From the NCBI RefSeq assembly GCF_009870125.1, contig NC_046679.1:23746001-23810000 (forward strand): a DNA stretch of 64,000 nt. The letters are read 5' to 3'. A model generated the notes under the pieces. That model saw only the letters and a program-made list of their open reading frames with translations, did not search any database and was not told the origin of the DNA. The translations under genes and the position numbers were made by a program. Positions 10,387 through 24,100 of this stretch are shown here, in pieces. Each line of letters opens with the position of its first letter. Position 1 is the stretch's first letter. The stretch comes from Drosophila pseudoobscura (Eukaryota; Arthropoda; Insecta; Diptera; Drosophilidae).

Positions 10387-13220
10387 GAGTCGAGAGAGTG
10401 CCTGGAGAGTGGGATCGGGGGCTGATAAATTCCATAAAGCCTCGACCCTGGCGCTTGCTTGGAGGCACAAACTGTTCGGCAGAGCAGAGGCAAAGCCCCT
10501 CTACAAATTGTCTAATCTAATGTTCAGTAGAGTCTCTGGGTTGGGGGACTCGAGTGGAGAGGACTCCCAGCTCGGCACTGATCTATGGTAGCCGTTAGTG
10601 TCGTCGGCAGTGAAAAGTTGTCGACCTGCCTAAGAAAAAATAAAAACCAACTAGGGAAATAATCGACAAACGTCCAGCCAGCCAACTGCCCATAGTAGAC
10701 AATTTATCATCTCGACTTGGGGCATCGGTTTCGCCTGGAGTCCAGTGGCCATAAAAGCTACTTTATGGCTGCTTCTGTGCCCTGGCTGTGACTCTGACTC
10801 TGGTCCGGGTCGGAGATCCTCCTCATCAGGCGGCCCCAAATGGAAGCCACTCGCTCGTCGGGCACAAATCTTTCATTTTATGCTAAGCTCCATTTTACCT
10901 ACTCACATTGACATGTTTTCATTTTCATTTTCTCCATCATTACATTTTTCCCCATAAGTTTTATGGTTTCCAAGGTGATTTACCATCTGCCAAGTGGTTA
11001 CCGTCCTGCGACTATGGCAGATTTTGCAATAGATGCGATAGATGACCGACAATGGACAGATTTTGTATAATTTATATGCATGTGTATATATACAAAATTT
11101 GATCAATGGTGTGTCAGAGTGGTTTTTAGTTCGAAAAAAGCAAAGATAAGGAATATATTTATAGAAAATGATTTGTACATTCCTCGAAATCACATAATCA
11201 CATTCCCACAATACATGTACATATTTCCTATCATAATTACTTCAACCAGTCTTAACTTGTATCTCAAATTCTAGGCGACAAAAGTATCTATGAACGTATC
11301 TAAAAACTTTATTGTATATCGGCCACACCTCCCATCTCATAGTCTACACAACAATGTATCTTTCTTGATGTATTCCCATCTACAGACAACTTTCAGTATA
11401 CTTTTCCATTTTCCCAATTTCAGTCTCTGGCTCCAAAACCATCCCATAACCAATGATTACATTTCGCCTGGAGCTTAATCAACTTTTCAATTTTCTTTGA
11501 ACAAACAGCTACAAGAAAAAAAACGTGAAAATAAGTTAAAAATAATAAAAGAAAAATCGCTTACCACTTTCCGTGTTAGATGCGGCGCTTTCATGATTTC
11601 CAGGAGGCGCGTGAGGAGTTCAAAGGTGCCACAAATGACATCCGTAGATCCACCGAACCAGTGGCTGACCAAAATAATCCAAGTGGTCAGCAGAGGCTAC
11701 CGCACAGCTGCTGAGCGGCCTGCAATCGAGATGAAGATGCATCTGAACACACACGTCCACTGGCCATGAACTTTGCTCGGATAACCATAACCCCTTCCTG
11801 TGGCTGTTGTTTGAATTTCGGCCCCGTACCTGTGGCAATTTGAGCACCTGGCGAGTGCCTCATGTGTGTACGCCACATCGGAAGATCATTTTCCGACTCG
11901 AATTGGATTCCATTTGCGTAAATTGAAAATGAAGCGGCAAAAGGATTCAGACACCTGCAAAAAATTATAACAGATGAAAAAGAGAGATGGCTAAAAATTG
12001 TTACAAATATATGAATGCTCTCCACTGGAACCTGTCCCGTGTGTGTCCCCATCTCCTTCCATCCCATCCCATACCATCCGCGTGGGTGTGTGAAATAGGG
12101 CTAAGCTCTGGTTCCATCCTGGGTGCATCTGCAGATGCGTGCGAGTTCAAGTTCCCAGTCTCCCACCCATAGAGCGACGTGGACATGGACATGCATGCGA
12201 TTCCATTTTGATAATAATGCCAAAGTCAAATAATTATAATGATCGTGATCACAATCATCGTCTGCACCTTCTTCCTCATCATCAGCAACATCGTCATCAT
12301 TGTGCCTGGGAGTTGGCCAATGACTTAGTCATTTACCGTTTTCTTTTAGGCTCTGAGGTTCTCTTCAAAGACTGCATCGGACGCGTACTGGAGGCTAGAC
12401 CCCGGGCACATCTTCAATGAAGTTTCAGGTCAAATTGTCTTGCGGCGGCTGCGTTTGCGGTCTGAGACCCGAACCTTATGTTGAGGTTGTAGCTGTAGCT
12501 GTAGCTTAGCTGTAGCTGTGGAGCCCGACCCAAAGCCAGACCACAGCCAGTTTTTTTTTCCGAAGTTCAATTGCAATTTCTATTTTCGTGCAGAAGAATT
12601 CTCCGTCCAGACATCGATTGCCTGACTGCTTTCCTCCGCCTCCGCCTTCGCCCCCACCTCCACCACCACCACCGCCTGGTCGTATGGCCGCTTGCCTGCC
12701 TGCGTAGGCGCTTTCACAGATTAATTGAAGTCATAAGCAATTGTAAACTTATCGCTTTTCGGTCTGCCCGATCCATCCCCACCAACTGGATAATTCTATA
12801 ATATTTTCTCTGTGGTTTTTCCATCTATCTCCCTCTCTCAGTTCTCCTCTCTTTGGGGCTTTATCGATTTGCAGTAGGAGAATGTTTGGTGGTGTTGGCG
12901 TTTGGTTAATTTGTTGCTATATTTGATTGTGGCACACTTTGCGCAATTATTTGATTGCGTTTCTATCAAGTCCCGATACAGTTCAAGAGTTCAACAATCA
13001 GTAGCTTCATTGCAGTGCGTTTATTTCATTCGGTTTCGAGGTTAAGTTCTTTACAACGAATCAATGGAAACTGTCGATGCTGGTTCACTGTTTTAAGAAT
13101 CGCGAGAGTTTTCTTTCGTATATCGAAGGTGCTTATCACCGTGCTAAAAGGACTACAAAATGCATTAATGCAGGGATACGATATTGATATAAGAAGAATT
13201 CGATTTATCCCGGCATGTTA
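10387..13220. other. Intergenic, nothing coding recognised
   Basis: AT-rich non-coding DNA with simple repeats, such as TGTAGC copies at 12489-12517, a CATCATCAGCAACATCGTC tract at about 12280, and CACCACCACC at 12660. No open frame with a recognisable domain. Confidence 0.5.
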
Positions 13221-13320
13221 ACTAAATATCGTGTCAGATAAAACTTTGAATATCGTATGAGCACTCTTTGAACGTCGTATTAGATACCGTTGAATATTGT
13301 ATTAGAGCTCCCTTTGAATG
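13221..13320. repeat. Degenerate 22-24 bp tandem repeat
   Basis: About five imperfect units carry the core TTTGAAtaTCGTATtAGA. The TTTGAA-like starts are at 13245, 13267, 13289 and 13313, preceded by a more diverged unit at 13221. Confidence 0.6.
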
Positions 13321-16300
13321 TGGCATATTTGCCACTTGCCAGTCATTACCCATACGCCACGACAGCCACGACAACCACAACACCGTCGAACAATGGAAGT
13401 AATAAAGTTTTCGCTACCCACGACAATAGGCGAGCCGAGGCGCTAAAGGCAGCAAGCAATTACGGCGCGCGCCAGGATGCGTGGAGCGAAAGGATAAAAG
13501 CCGGATGTTCAAATATGGGCAATAAATGCGCCAAGGCAAGATGATACACTTATCCGCCCACCCAGAGATACAGAGAGATACACATTCGCACTCACATGAT
13601 GAGTTAAATGGCAAATGCTAATGGAAATATGACAAGGAAGCCGCACGCCATCCTTCAGATTCCGCTCGAGCTTCAGTTCCGGCTCCTTTATCCCTCAGGC
13701 ATATGCAAATAGGATGCTAAATGTATGGGAAGGATGTGCGCCATGTGAATTTAGTGGTTACGGAAGTTGTGCGGCAGTTAAACATGGCGTCTTGCGATTT
13801 TATTGCCGTCTTGAAAGTTTGCTTACGCTTTGTGGCATAAATGAGCAGAGAGCGGGGTGGATGCAGCAGCACCGCGAATTGAAATTCATGGAACAGGCGG
13901 CCCCCAACTCTGAAGCCAAAGATGCCTGGAGCGTGCCTGAAGCGTTAATCTGAATCCCAGTACATATGTGGCATATACGTATATGGTTATGGTTAAAAGG
14001 AGCCCGGAACGAGAGATCTCACTCCCTTACCCCTGGAACATGTGTTTGCTTGTTCATTCGTGTTGTGGCAGCTAAATTGGAGACAAACAATTAAAATGTT
14101 TATGCGACTCAAATTGAAAATTAATTGTTACTCTGGTGGTTTTAATTAATTTTTTGTTGCTTAGAGAAATCTTCTAGAAAGTACGAGTACGAATACGAGC
14201 TCGAGTACTCGTTACATATGCAAATTATGGAAATGGTGTAATTTCTCGTTGAGTTTTCTCTTTGGAATACAGTCGAGCCAACTAGCCAACTTTCAGTACA
14301 GTTGTACCAACGAGTTTGCTCTTTGGGTAAATCTCACCCAGGACTACTAACCTCTTGCCATTTAAGACTCTCAATCTCTCCTCTATACCGTACAACCGGG
14401 AGAAAATCATTAGTGAATTGATAAATGGATTTTTGCCACAAATTTGACAAATTTGCTAATCAAACAGAATGCTGTCGAACATCTTTCACTCTTGGAGTTC
14501 TCTCCCCGGTCCGACCGTCAGTCAGTCGACAGTTGAAAGGTGTTTTTAATTACTCCGAGTAGTTGACAAAGGAACAATTAAGGTTCAACTGGGACTGAGA
14601 CTGAGACTGAGAGAATGGAATGGGATGGATGGCTCTGGGAGCTCAGGGCAGCATTTAACCAAATGGAAAAGTGCAAATATTGTCAGAGTGAATCGCAAGG
14701 GAGAGGGTGAGCGAGTGAATGTAACCCACACAAAACAGGAACATCATTAGTGCCCCCATAGACAGAGGCAGAGGCACAAGAAGGGGATGCTGCTCGACTT
14801 TTCATCCTTCAAAGACAAAGTCAGAGAAGAAGACGAAGGCGAAGACGAAGACAAAACCCGATTCGAAGACCGAGTCGGAGTTGGGCGTTGTATTTAAGAA
14901 AATTGACATTTCTGGCAAACGGCTGTGCTGTCGCAGTGTAAACACCAAGAACTGAGACTGAGACTGAAACTCAGAGACGACACCCGATTGTGGGTCGGGT
15001 CGGGTCGGGGAGATTGGCGGGGGGATTTTCTAAAACTAAAATAATTTGCTAATATTTGCACAGCAACAGCGCAAAAGTTGAGCTGCCGCCCCGGCTCTGC
15101 GCCACATCATTAATTATTATGGGCACAAGCTGCGATCATGTCTTAAGAAGATGGGCATCGTCGCGGTGCATCGTATAGCACTCCCAGCACGGAGTCAGAG
15201 TCGGTCGACGTCAAATGCCTTGAAAAGGTTGTTAATTAATAGAGAATTTTCGCAATGGAATTTCACAATTTTACATTTTTGCCTGTTGGCGCTGCCACAT
15301 AAATTCTTTTTCTCCTCTCGACTTCCACTCGATTTCTATATTAGTGTAACGGGAATGCCGAAGAAATACCAGTTCCCATTGATTGATGGTAGATACAAAA
15401 AGCTATAGAAATTGGCAAAAGAGTGCTGGAATGCAATTTGGTAGAAAAGGTGTTGAATTGATATTCATTCAATTCGAGGGAATCAGAGATGGGACACGGC
15501 AATGTTTATTCTAAGAAGTTTTGTTGATTTATCTTTAGATGGTATCCATTTTATCGTAACTTATTGTATGTGTGCTTCGGTTGAATTGGAATTCGGCCTT
15601 AAAAAGTTTATCTAAGAATTATCCCGCTATCCAGAGATAGAACCCCAATTATAGGCATTATTTAACGTTCAAACCCTTAGATCTCATTAGTAATCTTGTG
15701 TAAATCTGAAATCTTTTGAAATTTGCATGTATTTTTTATAAATATTTCTTTCCAACACTGATTCATGTTTTCCAGCACTGCCTCTTTTCATAAAGGTAAT
15801 TTGGTATGGTTATTATGAAATAATATCTTTACACTTGCATACATCACCCCTGATATACCTTTTCGTATACCAGCTGCTCCCTACCTCAACAAAATTCCAA
15901 TATCAAACGCTAACCATAAATCCAACTGTTTTCCGCCATAAATTGCCTTAACATTCTGTTAGACAACAGTCTCTGCTCTCCAACTGGGGTGGCAATCAGA
16001 AAGATTCTTAACGAAACTCATTCCACTCACAGTGAAATCACTCAATGGGTAGTCACGCCTCTTTTTGAGTGGTTCGACTACGTATCTGTGTTTGTAAGCT
16101 GGTTGGTGTGTATGCATGTATGTTCTGCTGTATCTGTGTGGCTGAGAGCAGAGCAGAGCTCTTTTTTTATTTGTTAACCAAATACGTAGCTCCTCTAGCC
16201 TCCCTCTCTCCTTCAGATGCATATATCACTGCACGAGCGAAAGAGATGGAAACTTCCGGGCAGGGTGGGGCTGGGGGCAAATGAGGAAAAACATAAATTT

Positions 16301-19300
16301 GTAAAGGAAACCCGGGAAACCAGAAACAAGACAATTTCCCAGTTGGAGACCACAAAGGCAGCCGTAAAGTGGAGCGCACGCGGTATCAAAAAAAAAAAAA
16401 ACGAAAATCAACGAGGCCATTCGATGGATACTATTTTCTGATTTCTAATCAAATTACTGCTAGATTTTATTGGTATAGTGCTGCTTAGAAGTCCGTTCCC
16501 TGTTATCACGGATATATCCGAGTTATAAAACAATAATTTTACCAATTTTCACGGAGACTTCTTTAATTCTAATGCAATAATTCTCTCGAGTATTTACTGC
16601 GGCTTATCAGTTCACGATTTTCTTAGTATTTCACAAATAATTTCTATCTCTCAATTCTAATTCTCTCCTCTACTATATAGTGTTCCTTATCAATTTAATG
16701 CCTCCTCCGCTTATGAAATCTTTCATGCGGGTTGAGTGCTGTGCGGTTTGATTTTGAATTTGTTTTTTGGGGAATCTATAAAAATGTGGTGTTCACTGAA
16801 TTTCAAAATCCTTATCAGTAGAGGAGAACACATAAAATGTCTTTCGTTTCGAAACAAATGCAACAACAAATCTAGTCGATTATTTGACAAGACAAATACA
16901 TTGAGTACGAGTATGACATAAGCGGTTAGCAGATAATTCCTCTGAGGGATCATTTCTAATTCGAATCAAATATATTGCCTATTTTTAGTCTTGGCCCCGA
17001 AGCCCTTCGCCATGTAATTAATAAATTGCTGTTGTGCCAATAAAGTAAAGAGCCCGCGTACCCCTTGAACCCAAAACTCTTGAACCTAACCAACCAACCC
17101 ATCATCTTGTCTCATTCAAAGATGCTCGTTTCGTTTCCTTTTTTCTCCCAATCATTTTTGGGCGCAAAAAAACGGAAAAAATTAATTTCTGTTAAAGAGT
17201 TCATCGAAAGGCAAACAACAGCGAAGGGAGAGAAAAAGGGATGAAGATGATGATGCTGGGGAGGGGTTCACGGTGGTAAAGATCTCTGAAAGATCAAAGA
17301 TTCTCGACCATTTGGTAGGAAAATCCCTTAAGAAGTGTGTTCTTTTCTTCATCCTTTTTTTAGGGTAAATCTTTGAACTTTCTTCTATTAATTGTCAGTG
17401 ACATGGGGCGGAGGTTCAAAAGGTGACAAGCTGTTTTTGGTCCAGTAAAATTGCTGGACCGTCTGCGCATTTGATGGACTTTTGACCGTTGGAACTCAAG
17501 TAAAACAGATACTTCCATGGGAATCAGCTTTGGACAAAAGTTTCCCAGGAAAAAACTGGAAACTGGTCTGAAAACTACTCTAATTTCTAAAATAAAGGTT
17601 TTACAATATAAGTCCCAAAAATGTGGTTTTTCTACCATTTTATCATGGATATCCCAAAGATACAGCATACATACATACATATATCCATTGTTACAACAAC
17701 CAAAAATCTGCGAACATAAAAATCAAATTAGTCACGGCAACAGATCATAATGAAAATGATAATTAATGATGCCTACCATCCGTGGAATGACCAGGAACAT
17801 TTTTCGCACCATTTTCGATTTTTCCACTCCCCCAGACACACACAAAATGGAAAAAACGGTGGAAAAAGCAACATTTCGTATAAAATTCAAAAAATCAAAC
17901 GGAAATCAACGGAAAATCTATTGAAAATGGCACAAACATAATTGTCAAGCGGAACGTGGTGACAGCGAGGGGAGGCACTGAGGTTTTTGCATATCCATTG
18001 GCATAGAAAATTGTTGCAAACTGCTGGAAAACTGCGAGCAGTGGTGCCTCACCAGAGTGGAAGCACGGGGTGTGTATGTGTGCCATAGCCTTTGACCCAC
18101 TCCCTTGGGTTCTGCAAATATTTTCGCCCAGGCCTCTACCTTTTGCATATGCATAAGCAGCCGCCGTCTTGATCCTTTTGAATACGAGTATTTCCATGCG
18201 TTGAAAGCAAACAAATTAATTTTCATTCGCGGAGGGGAAGAACAGAAGAAAGGAAATCCGAAAGAAAAGCCGCGTGGCATCTGAAGTTGACTTTATTATT
18301 TTCATAAATATTTATTGACAGCTCGAAATGGAAATCTTCGGAACACAATAGGTATTGTTTTGTGTAAAAAGATTTTCACGAATTTTCATTAAAATTTTAC
18401 GTTACTTTTGGCTATTTTGGAATATTGAAAAGCGATAGGAGAACTTGTATAAAAGTAGATTCGCGTGCGACGAAAATCGCGCCAAAAATCAGCTTAAATA
18501 TAAATCACAAATTTTACTCACTTGAATCCTTTTTGCTCCGAATAATCCAACAATGATCCAAGTTATCACACATCCATAAATTAGCAGTTTTACTTCTCAG
18601 TTTCTTCTCGAAATATCAAACTAATTGAAGGGCTACGCAATCGAGGATACCTTTGTCGAATGCCCATTTGATATGCGCAATAAAAACGGAGGAATCTAAA
18701 GGAATCTCACCCTCTATCACTATCGCTCCAGTGCTAATTGAATCCAGCCAAGTATCTGATGGAGAAACACATCTGTCCCCCAAAAGAAGAGTGGTCCCTC
18801 GAGATATCCCAATGACGATACGATTGTCGGTCTGTCACGCATAATAAGCTGTCCGGCAGCGCAATTTGCGATTTCATTTTTATGGGTTTCTAATGAAAAA
18901 TCACATCAGTGAAAGATCTTCTCGAGCGGTTCTTTCACACACACCTGGACAAACACTCGAGCAACCCTTCGGCCTCTGCCTCGGTATCGGCCGGACTTGG
19001 CTTGACCCCGGACTGACCTCGCCAACGGTTTCTGCATTTGCATATACCATGTATTTTGAGGAGTTTTGTTCCGTTTTTTTGGGTGCATGATATGGATTAT
19101 TTTTCTTAAAAGAAAAACTTGAATTTGGGATTGAATCTTGGGATTTTTTAATGAATTTTCACTCGTTTCTCAAGAGGATCAGGCAGGGGAGAAAAGTAAA
19201 TGCTTAGTGAACCATTTGATGGTATTTTTCCTCTCTATCTTCCTCTTCTCTGTACGTATATCACTTAATTAATATTACAATGACTGTGTGCGAATTCTGA

Positions 19301-19546
19301 TCCCTGGAAATATTCCCTAATTCTTTGATTGACATTTCGCTGGCATTTCAATCAAAATTGTATTATATTTTCGTGAAGATCTTATAATTGTGTTTGACAA
19401 AGTTGCGCAACAAGATGTTAACCCCGAGGGTTGACATCTGTACTCCGTACAACGTGGTGGAGTGGGGACGCAACAGCATCTTGAGAAAAGATCTCAGAGA
19501 TCTCTGACAGCAGCTGCCCTCCGAAAGAGAGAGAGTTCGGTTAACA
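13321..19546. other. Intergenic, nothing coding recognised
   Basis: No gene seen on either strand. Low-complexity features include AGTACGAGTACGAATACGAG at 14179-14198, GACTGAGACTGAGACTGAGA at about 14593, GAAGGCGAAGACGAAGAC at about 14835, and GGGTCGGGTCGGGTCGGGG at about 14993. Long AT-rich tracts fill 15.4-17.0 kb and 18.3-18.6 kb. Confidence 0.5.
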
Positions 19547-19665
19547 TTTGACCATTGGTCAAAGGGTTGACCAGAGGAAGAGCTCAAAGTTCACCTCCAG
19601 ATGCTGGGCAAAGGGTTGACCAGGGGAGCAGCTCAAAGTTCAATCCCAGATGCTGGGCAAAGGGT
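19547..19665. repeat. 49-bp tandem repeat with nuclear-receptor-like half-sites
   Basis: The segment opens with TTTGACCATTGGTCAAA (19547-19563), a perfect inverted repeat with a 3-nt spacer. It continues as 2.2 copies of a 49-bp unit, starting at 19560, 19609 and 19658 and beginning CAAAGGGTTGACC, with a shared AGCTCAAAGTTCA core and CCAGATGCTGGG end. TGACC/GGTCA and AAAGTTCA resemble half-sites bound by nuclear receptors; the functional link is inference. Confidence 0.6.
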
Positions 19666-21002
19666 TCAAACCAAATGAGATCCCGGAAATCCAACGTAAA
19701 TTCTGTTAGATGCAACTAAATTGAAGCCTAATCAAAGCATCTAGCGGAAAGTATCAAATATCATCAGACTCTGGCAGCAATTTCAATTGAGTTAAGTAAT
19801 CCCATGGTTGTTTTTTTAATTGCCTATGGCGGAGTAAAATCTGCACAAATTGGGTTATAAAATTACAATTGCGGCCAGAGAACAGTAGCGAGCAGAGCGA
19901 TGGTAAAAAAATGGGTTTACTTATGTTTACGGTTTTGATTTCAAAGGATGCTCGTTGAGGGGACGCCCTGAAGTCACCGAAATTGATACAGATCCTTCCT
20001 CTGTATCCGTTCTTTGCAAAGGGGTGGCTAGATGCGACAATTGTAGAGTTTTTCGCTGACGAGTATCGCATTACCCAGCTGATTGCGATCTGTTAACCCG
20101 TACTTGTCTACCTCTACCCAACAAAAAAAAAAGGCATCAGCATCACATTAGCCGCATTACCGCCTCAAGTCACAGATGTGGCTTGGCCAGACATCTGCAG
20201 TGGGTGTGGACCACATACAATATAGTTTAAACCCTTGGCCCATTCTGTCTCTGATGTCTTTGTCTTGACCAGAAGGTGTTGTCCGGTCCCGGGTCCATTG
20301 TTGTGCAAGGTGACACACCTTCCGAAACTACCAGCTCATTGTATACTGTTCTTGCCTCTGGCTTCTCTGTCTTTTCCTGTCCTTGATTTACGTGCTGACG
20401 AAAGGAACGTACGTATTGCAGAAGGAACCTCCTACGCAGCGAACCCATTTCCCATTTTGGGTCTGGTGTTTGTCCTGCTACCAAAATAATTGACCATATT
20501 TATGGACATTTTTGCCTTTTATGTCGTCATGTCGTCGGCATATTTCCCTTTTGGTCATTCACAGTATTCATTGATTTCTCATTCTCGTGGACCCTCCTTT
20601 GACAACTATTTTAGTTTTTCCCCACCCGTGCCGCGTGCTAAATGTCGCAAGCAATTGTTTTAGGCCATGTTTTTGTGGCACATGAACTTCCTTCCGTAAG
20701 CAATTTCATGGTCATTTTGTGGGCGTTCAAACTAGCCCCATTGTCTTGCCTCTCCGTCCGAACAGAACAGATGCTCTTCTAGTGCTCTAATGGCCTGATG
20801 AGTGTGGGAAATGAGCCCAAAAAGGTGTTGATATGGTTGGGGCTCTAAGATTTATGATGGCTCGGACAAATTTGTACCAGAAAAAAACAATTTCTATATA
20901 ATTTAGAGACACCTCTAACACAACCTTTGCCCGAGGTCCAAGTCTCTCCTCAGATGCTGATGCTGAGGAGATCAACAAACTGCTTAACCCCTTTCAATTG
21001 TT
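19666..21002. other. Intergenic, nothing coding recognised
   Basis: No supported gene. Ordinary AT-rich non-coding DNA with an A-run at about 20123. Confidence 0.5.
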
Positions 21003-21150
21003 GAGCTCAGTTTTCGTCGGATGTCCGTCTATATACTTTTATGAAATCGTTTGACAAAAAATTAACAAGAGAAGAAATGTTCGTTTCGCAAGCAAAACAT
21101 ATTAAAATGTCAGACGGACATCCAGAGCCAAATGTCGCGACACTGAGCTC
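21003..21150. repeat. Nested inverted repeats
   Basis: Outer arms GAGCTCAG (21003-21010) and CTGAGCTC (21143-21150), and inner arms GGATGTCCGTCT (21019-21030) and AGACGGACATCC (21112-21123), occur in the correct nested order. Together they could form one long imperfect stem with an 81-nt central loop. Confidence 0.6.
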
Positions 21151-24100
21151 CCCAGAGCTTCCTCCAGTTGTCAATTATATCATTATGATTCTCCACTTCT
21201 ACTGTGCAGTGTATAAATTTGTTTGTCATTTGCCGACTTCGAACTCCCTGCTAATTGTGGCTCTGTTTTTTTGTTCCCACTGATGTTAATGCATTTTGAT
21301 TTTGCAACTTGCAAACGGAGGCAGAAGTTCGTGATCTGTGGCAATCGCTTGACATTTACAAGGCGGCGGACTTTTGTTTTTAATTAGATGAGGCCCCAAG
21401 TACGGGTACGGGTCTGAGTGAGGCTGGAGTCTGGGGCCAAAACCGACTGGGTGGTCTGGCTGATTATCGACGCGAGGGCTTAGATCTTTGCCGTCGATTA
21501 AGCTGCTTAATGCCATTAACATGATTAAGTGGCTTCTATACAAGCTCCAGAGCCCCCCTACTTTTTACTTCTGGAACTCTCCACATGATGTCTTGCCATT
21601 GTAGTTGCGTGGAAAATTCATTCATTTATCCATTGATTCGTTCATAAGTTGAGTTCCGCACAGGAGTTCCGATCGACTGATTGAACAATTGATCTCTGAT
21701 CGCCGTCTCTTTATGATTCTGTCTATGGAAGATTCGAATGGAAAATATTTCTCCTCAAAGTTTAGACCAGAAAACTGGAAGTTTTTTTTCGCGATTACTA
21801 TCCCGTTTGACAGGCTTTTCTTTCGGGGTGGCTTGATCCCCTTACCGGGTACCGGGTACCGGGTCGGCCAGTGTCAGAGGTCAAATTGGTCGAAAACTTC
21901 TCATGGGTCAGTCCGTATAAATCAGGAACCAACCAGATTTCGGACACTCACAAAAAAAACTAGTTTCACTACCAATTTTAATTCAATTTTTTTTGTTGGT
22001 ACGAATGACCTTTGATCTTATGACCAACAAAAACCCTAGAATGGGCCAATATTTCCAGTACACTCCGCTCTCTGGGAACCGTTCTCGAATTCAGCCAGCT
22101 GCTTGCCGCATTTCAGCTTTCAGAAAACTTTTATCAGCGAAGATAACGGGAGACAAACACAATTTGCCCCGAAACTTATTTACATTTAGCGGCAAATATC
22201 TCATACGAGTAGATACGAAAACTGTACGGATCTGAGAGATCTGAGATCTTATTTTATGAATGAACTCAGTTGAGGAGTAGGGCCGAAGGAAGTGCGAGGT
22301 ATGCGTAATGCAGTAATAAGTCAACAACTAATTTTAGAACTATGAATAGAAGCCCCCCGTCTGGTAGTCTCAGGGCGGAATGTAAGCCCAGTTTATCTCC
22401 AAGCAAATATTTGCCAAGATAATTGTTGATTGTAGTGCATCTGGGTCGAGATGTTTTGCCTCTGAGTCTCATATCTCTCTGTGCAGGTGGGAACCTAAAG
22501 ATACTATTCTGGTAAGTAGTCAAAAGTGGTTCCGTTTGTTGTTGGTTGTATTGTGGGACATCTGTGCATTCTCTCCAATGTCTTACTGTCTTGCTGTCTT
22601 ATGCAAATGTCATTGCGGCACATCCGGTATCCACTGCCTGATATACGATTTCTTTAATTACTTCCCTTAGTGAAACGAATCTTAATCGAATGCAAATCGG
22701 AGACGGAGACGAGACGCAGACGCAGACCGAATGACCGCTGAACACTTGGGTCGCCACAGAACAGAAGCTCTACTCGACCGGATCCTGGTTACTTAACACT
22801 TGGTTATACTCGTAGTCACCCTCGTCGTTTAATTGCTGAAACCCAATAATTCTTAGGGCTTTGATTGCCCCTTGCGGTTTCCAATTTCCAGAGAGGGAGA
22901 AAAGGGTTCGAACTCGATGTTGAAGTTAGGGTTGTTTCTGTCCCACCGATAATATTTAATAACAATTGATATAAATATTGAAAGTATTATTGAGTCATAA
23001 TTTGACTGAAAGAAGGGTGCTGTCCCACTTTATGTGAAATTTGAGTTGATCTTGGCTTTGCCTTGGTTATGGTTATGGTTATGGGCACTCGTTCATAATC
23101 TCCAAGAGCTTATCTTGGACTCGGGGCTCATAAATAACATCTTCGAACCGCTCAATTTTCAATGCCGATAAGGGCTTATCGGTGAAACTCGAATTAGAAT
23201 TGGAGCAGGCCAAAGAGATAGTCGCTGTTGACGGTTTCGGATTTCAGATCGCAGCTCGTAAAAATCGTAAATAAATCAGCAGAAAAAAACAAGCAGCGAT
23301 AGTAGAAGGATTCTGTTATTTTTTGGAGATATCCCCAACGTAAAATTAACGTTCTTCGGATACTCCAGCTCCCCTTTACATTCCCATTTTCATATCCCCA
23401 CATCCTGTGTAATTTCTCACGGAAATATCAGCATTCTTTCTCATTTTTTAGTCCCTGTAACAAATTCCATTGGGTTTGCTCAAGACACGTCTTTCCCCTG
23501 CCAGCTTCTGGCTAAATATTTGTAGAATCACCCATAAATTGTAATATTCCATGGTTGAGTCGAGATCCTGGCGCAGTGGATGTCACATTTTGGTTAGGGA
23601 GACGTTTTTCTTATTGTTTTTTTAATACTTGTCCAGATGTTACAATAAGGTTGAGTACCCCAGACCCAGACCCCGAGGACGAAGGCGAAGGCGAAGACGA
23701 AGATGAAGACTGCTCCATGTGTCGTTGATGTTTCGCTCTTTGGTATTTAAATATTGTCGCTGTCGATGTCGGGATTTTGTTCTCACACTCGTTCTCGTTG
23801 TCGTGTAGCTAATTTGTGATTTCTGGTGTTTTTGGTGTTGGATTTGGAAAACCATTTTCCGGCTATTGATTTCCATCGAGCAGAGCGATGTCTCGAGGAG
23901 TGTATGAGTGGATGACATGCAAGTGCCGGCCGGTGGGATGATTTATTGACATGTTTACCGTTTCGGAAGGGGGCCACGGATTGGGGGTTACGGTTACCCT
24001 ATCCCCTATTTGTATCATGGGAAATTTCGTCTTGTACACCTGTTTATCCCAGTGGATATCCTGCCCAAGCCTGTATCCTGCATCCGTATTTGCCAGAGGA

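Noticed and set aside
19560-19665. CRISPR-like or other short spaced array
   Set aside because: The genome is insect, the units are contiguous without unique spacers, and there are only 2.2 copies.
22899-22912. GGGTTCGAACTCG as a tRNA B box
   Set aside because: No A box, no acceptor stem pairing and no Pol III T-run in the right places.
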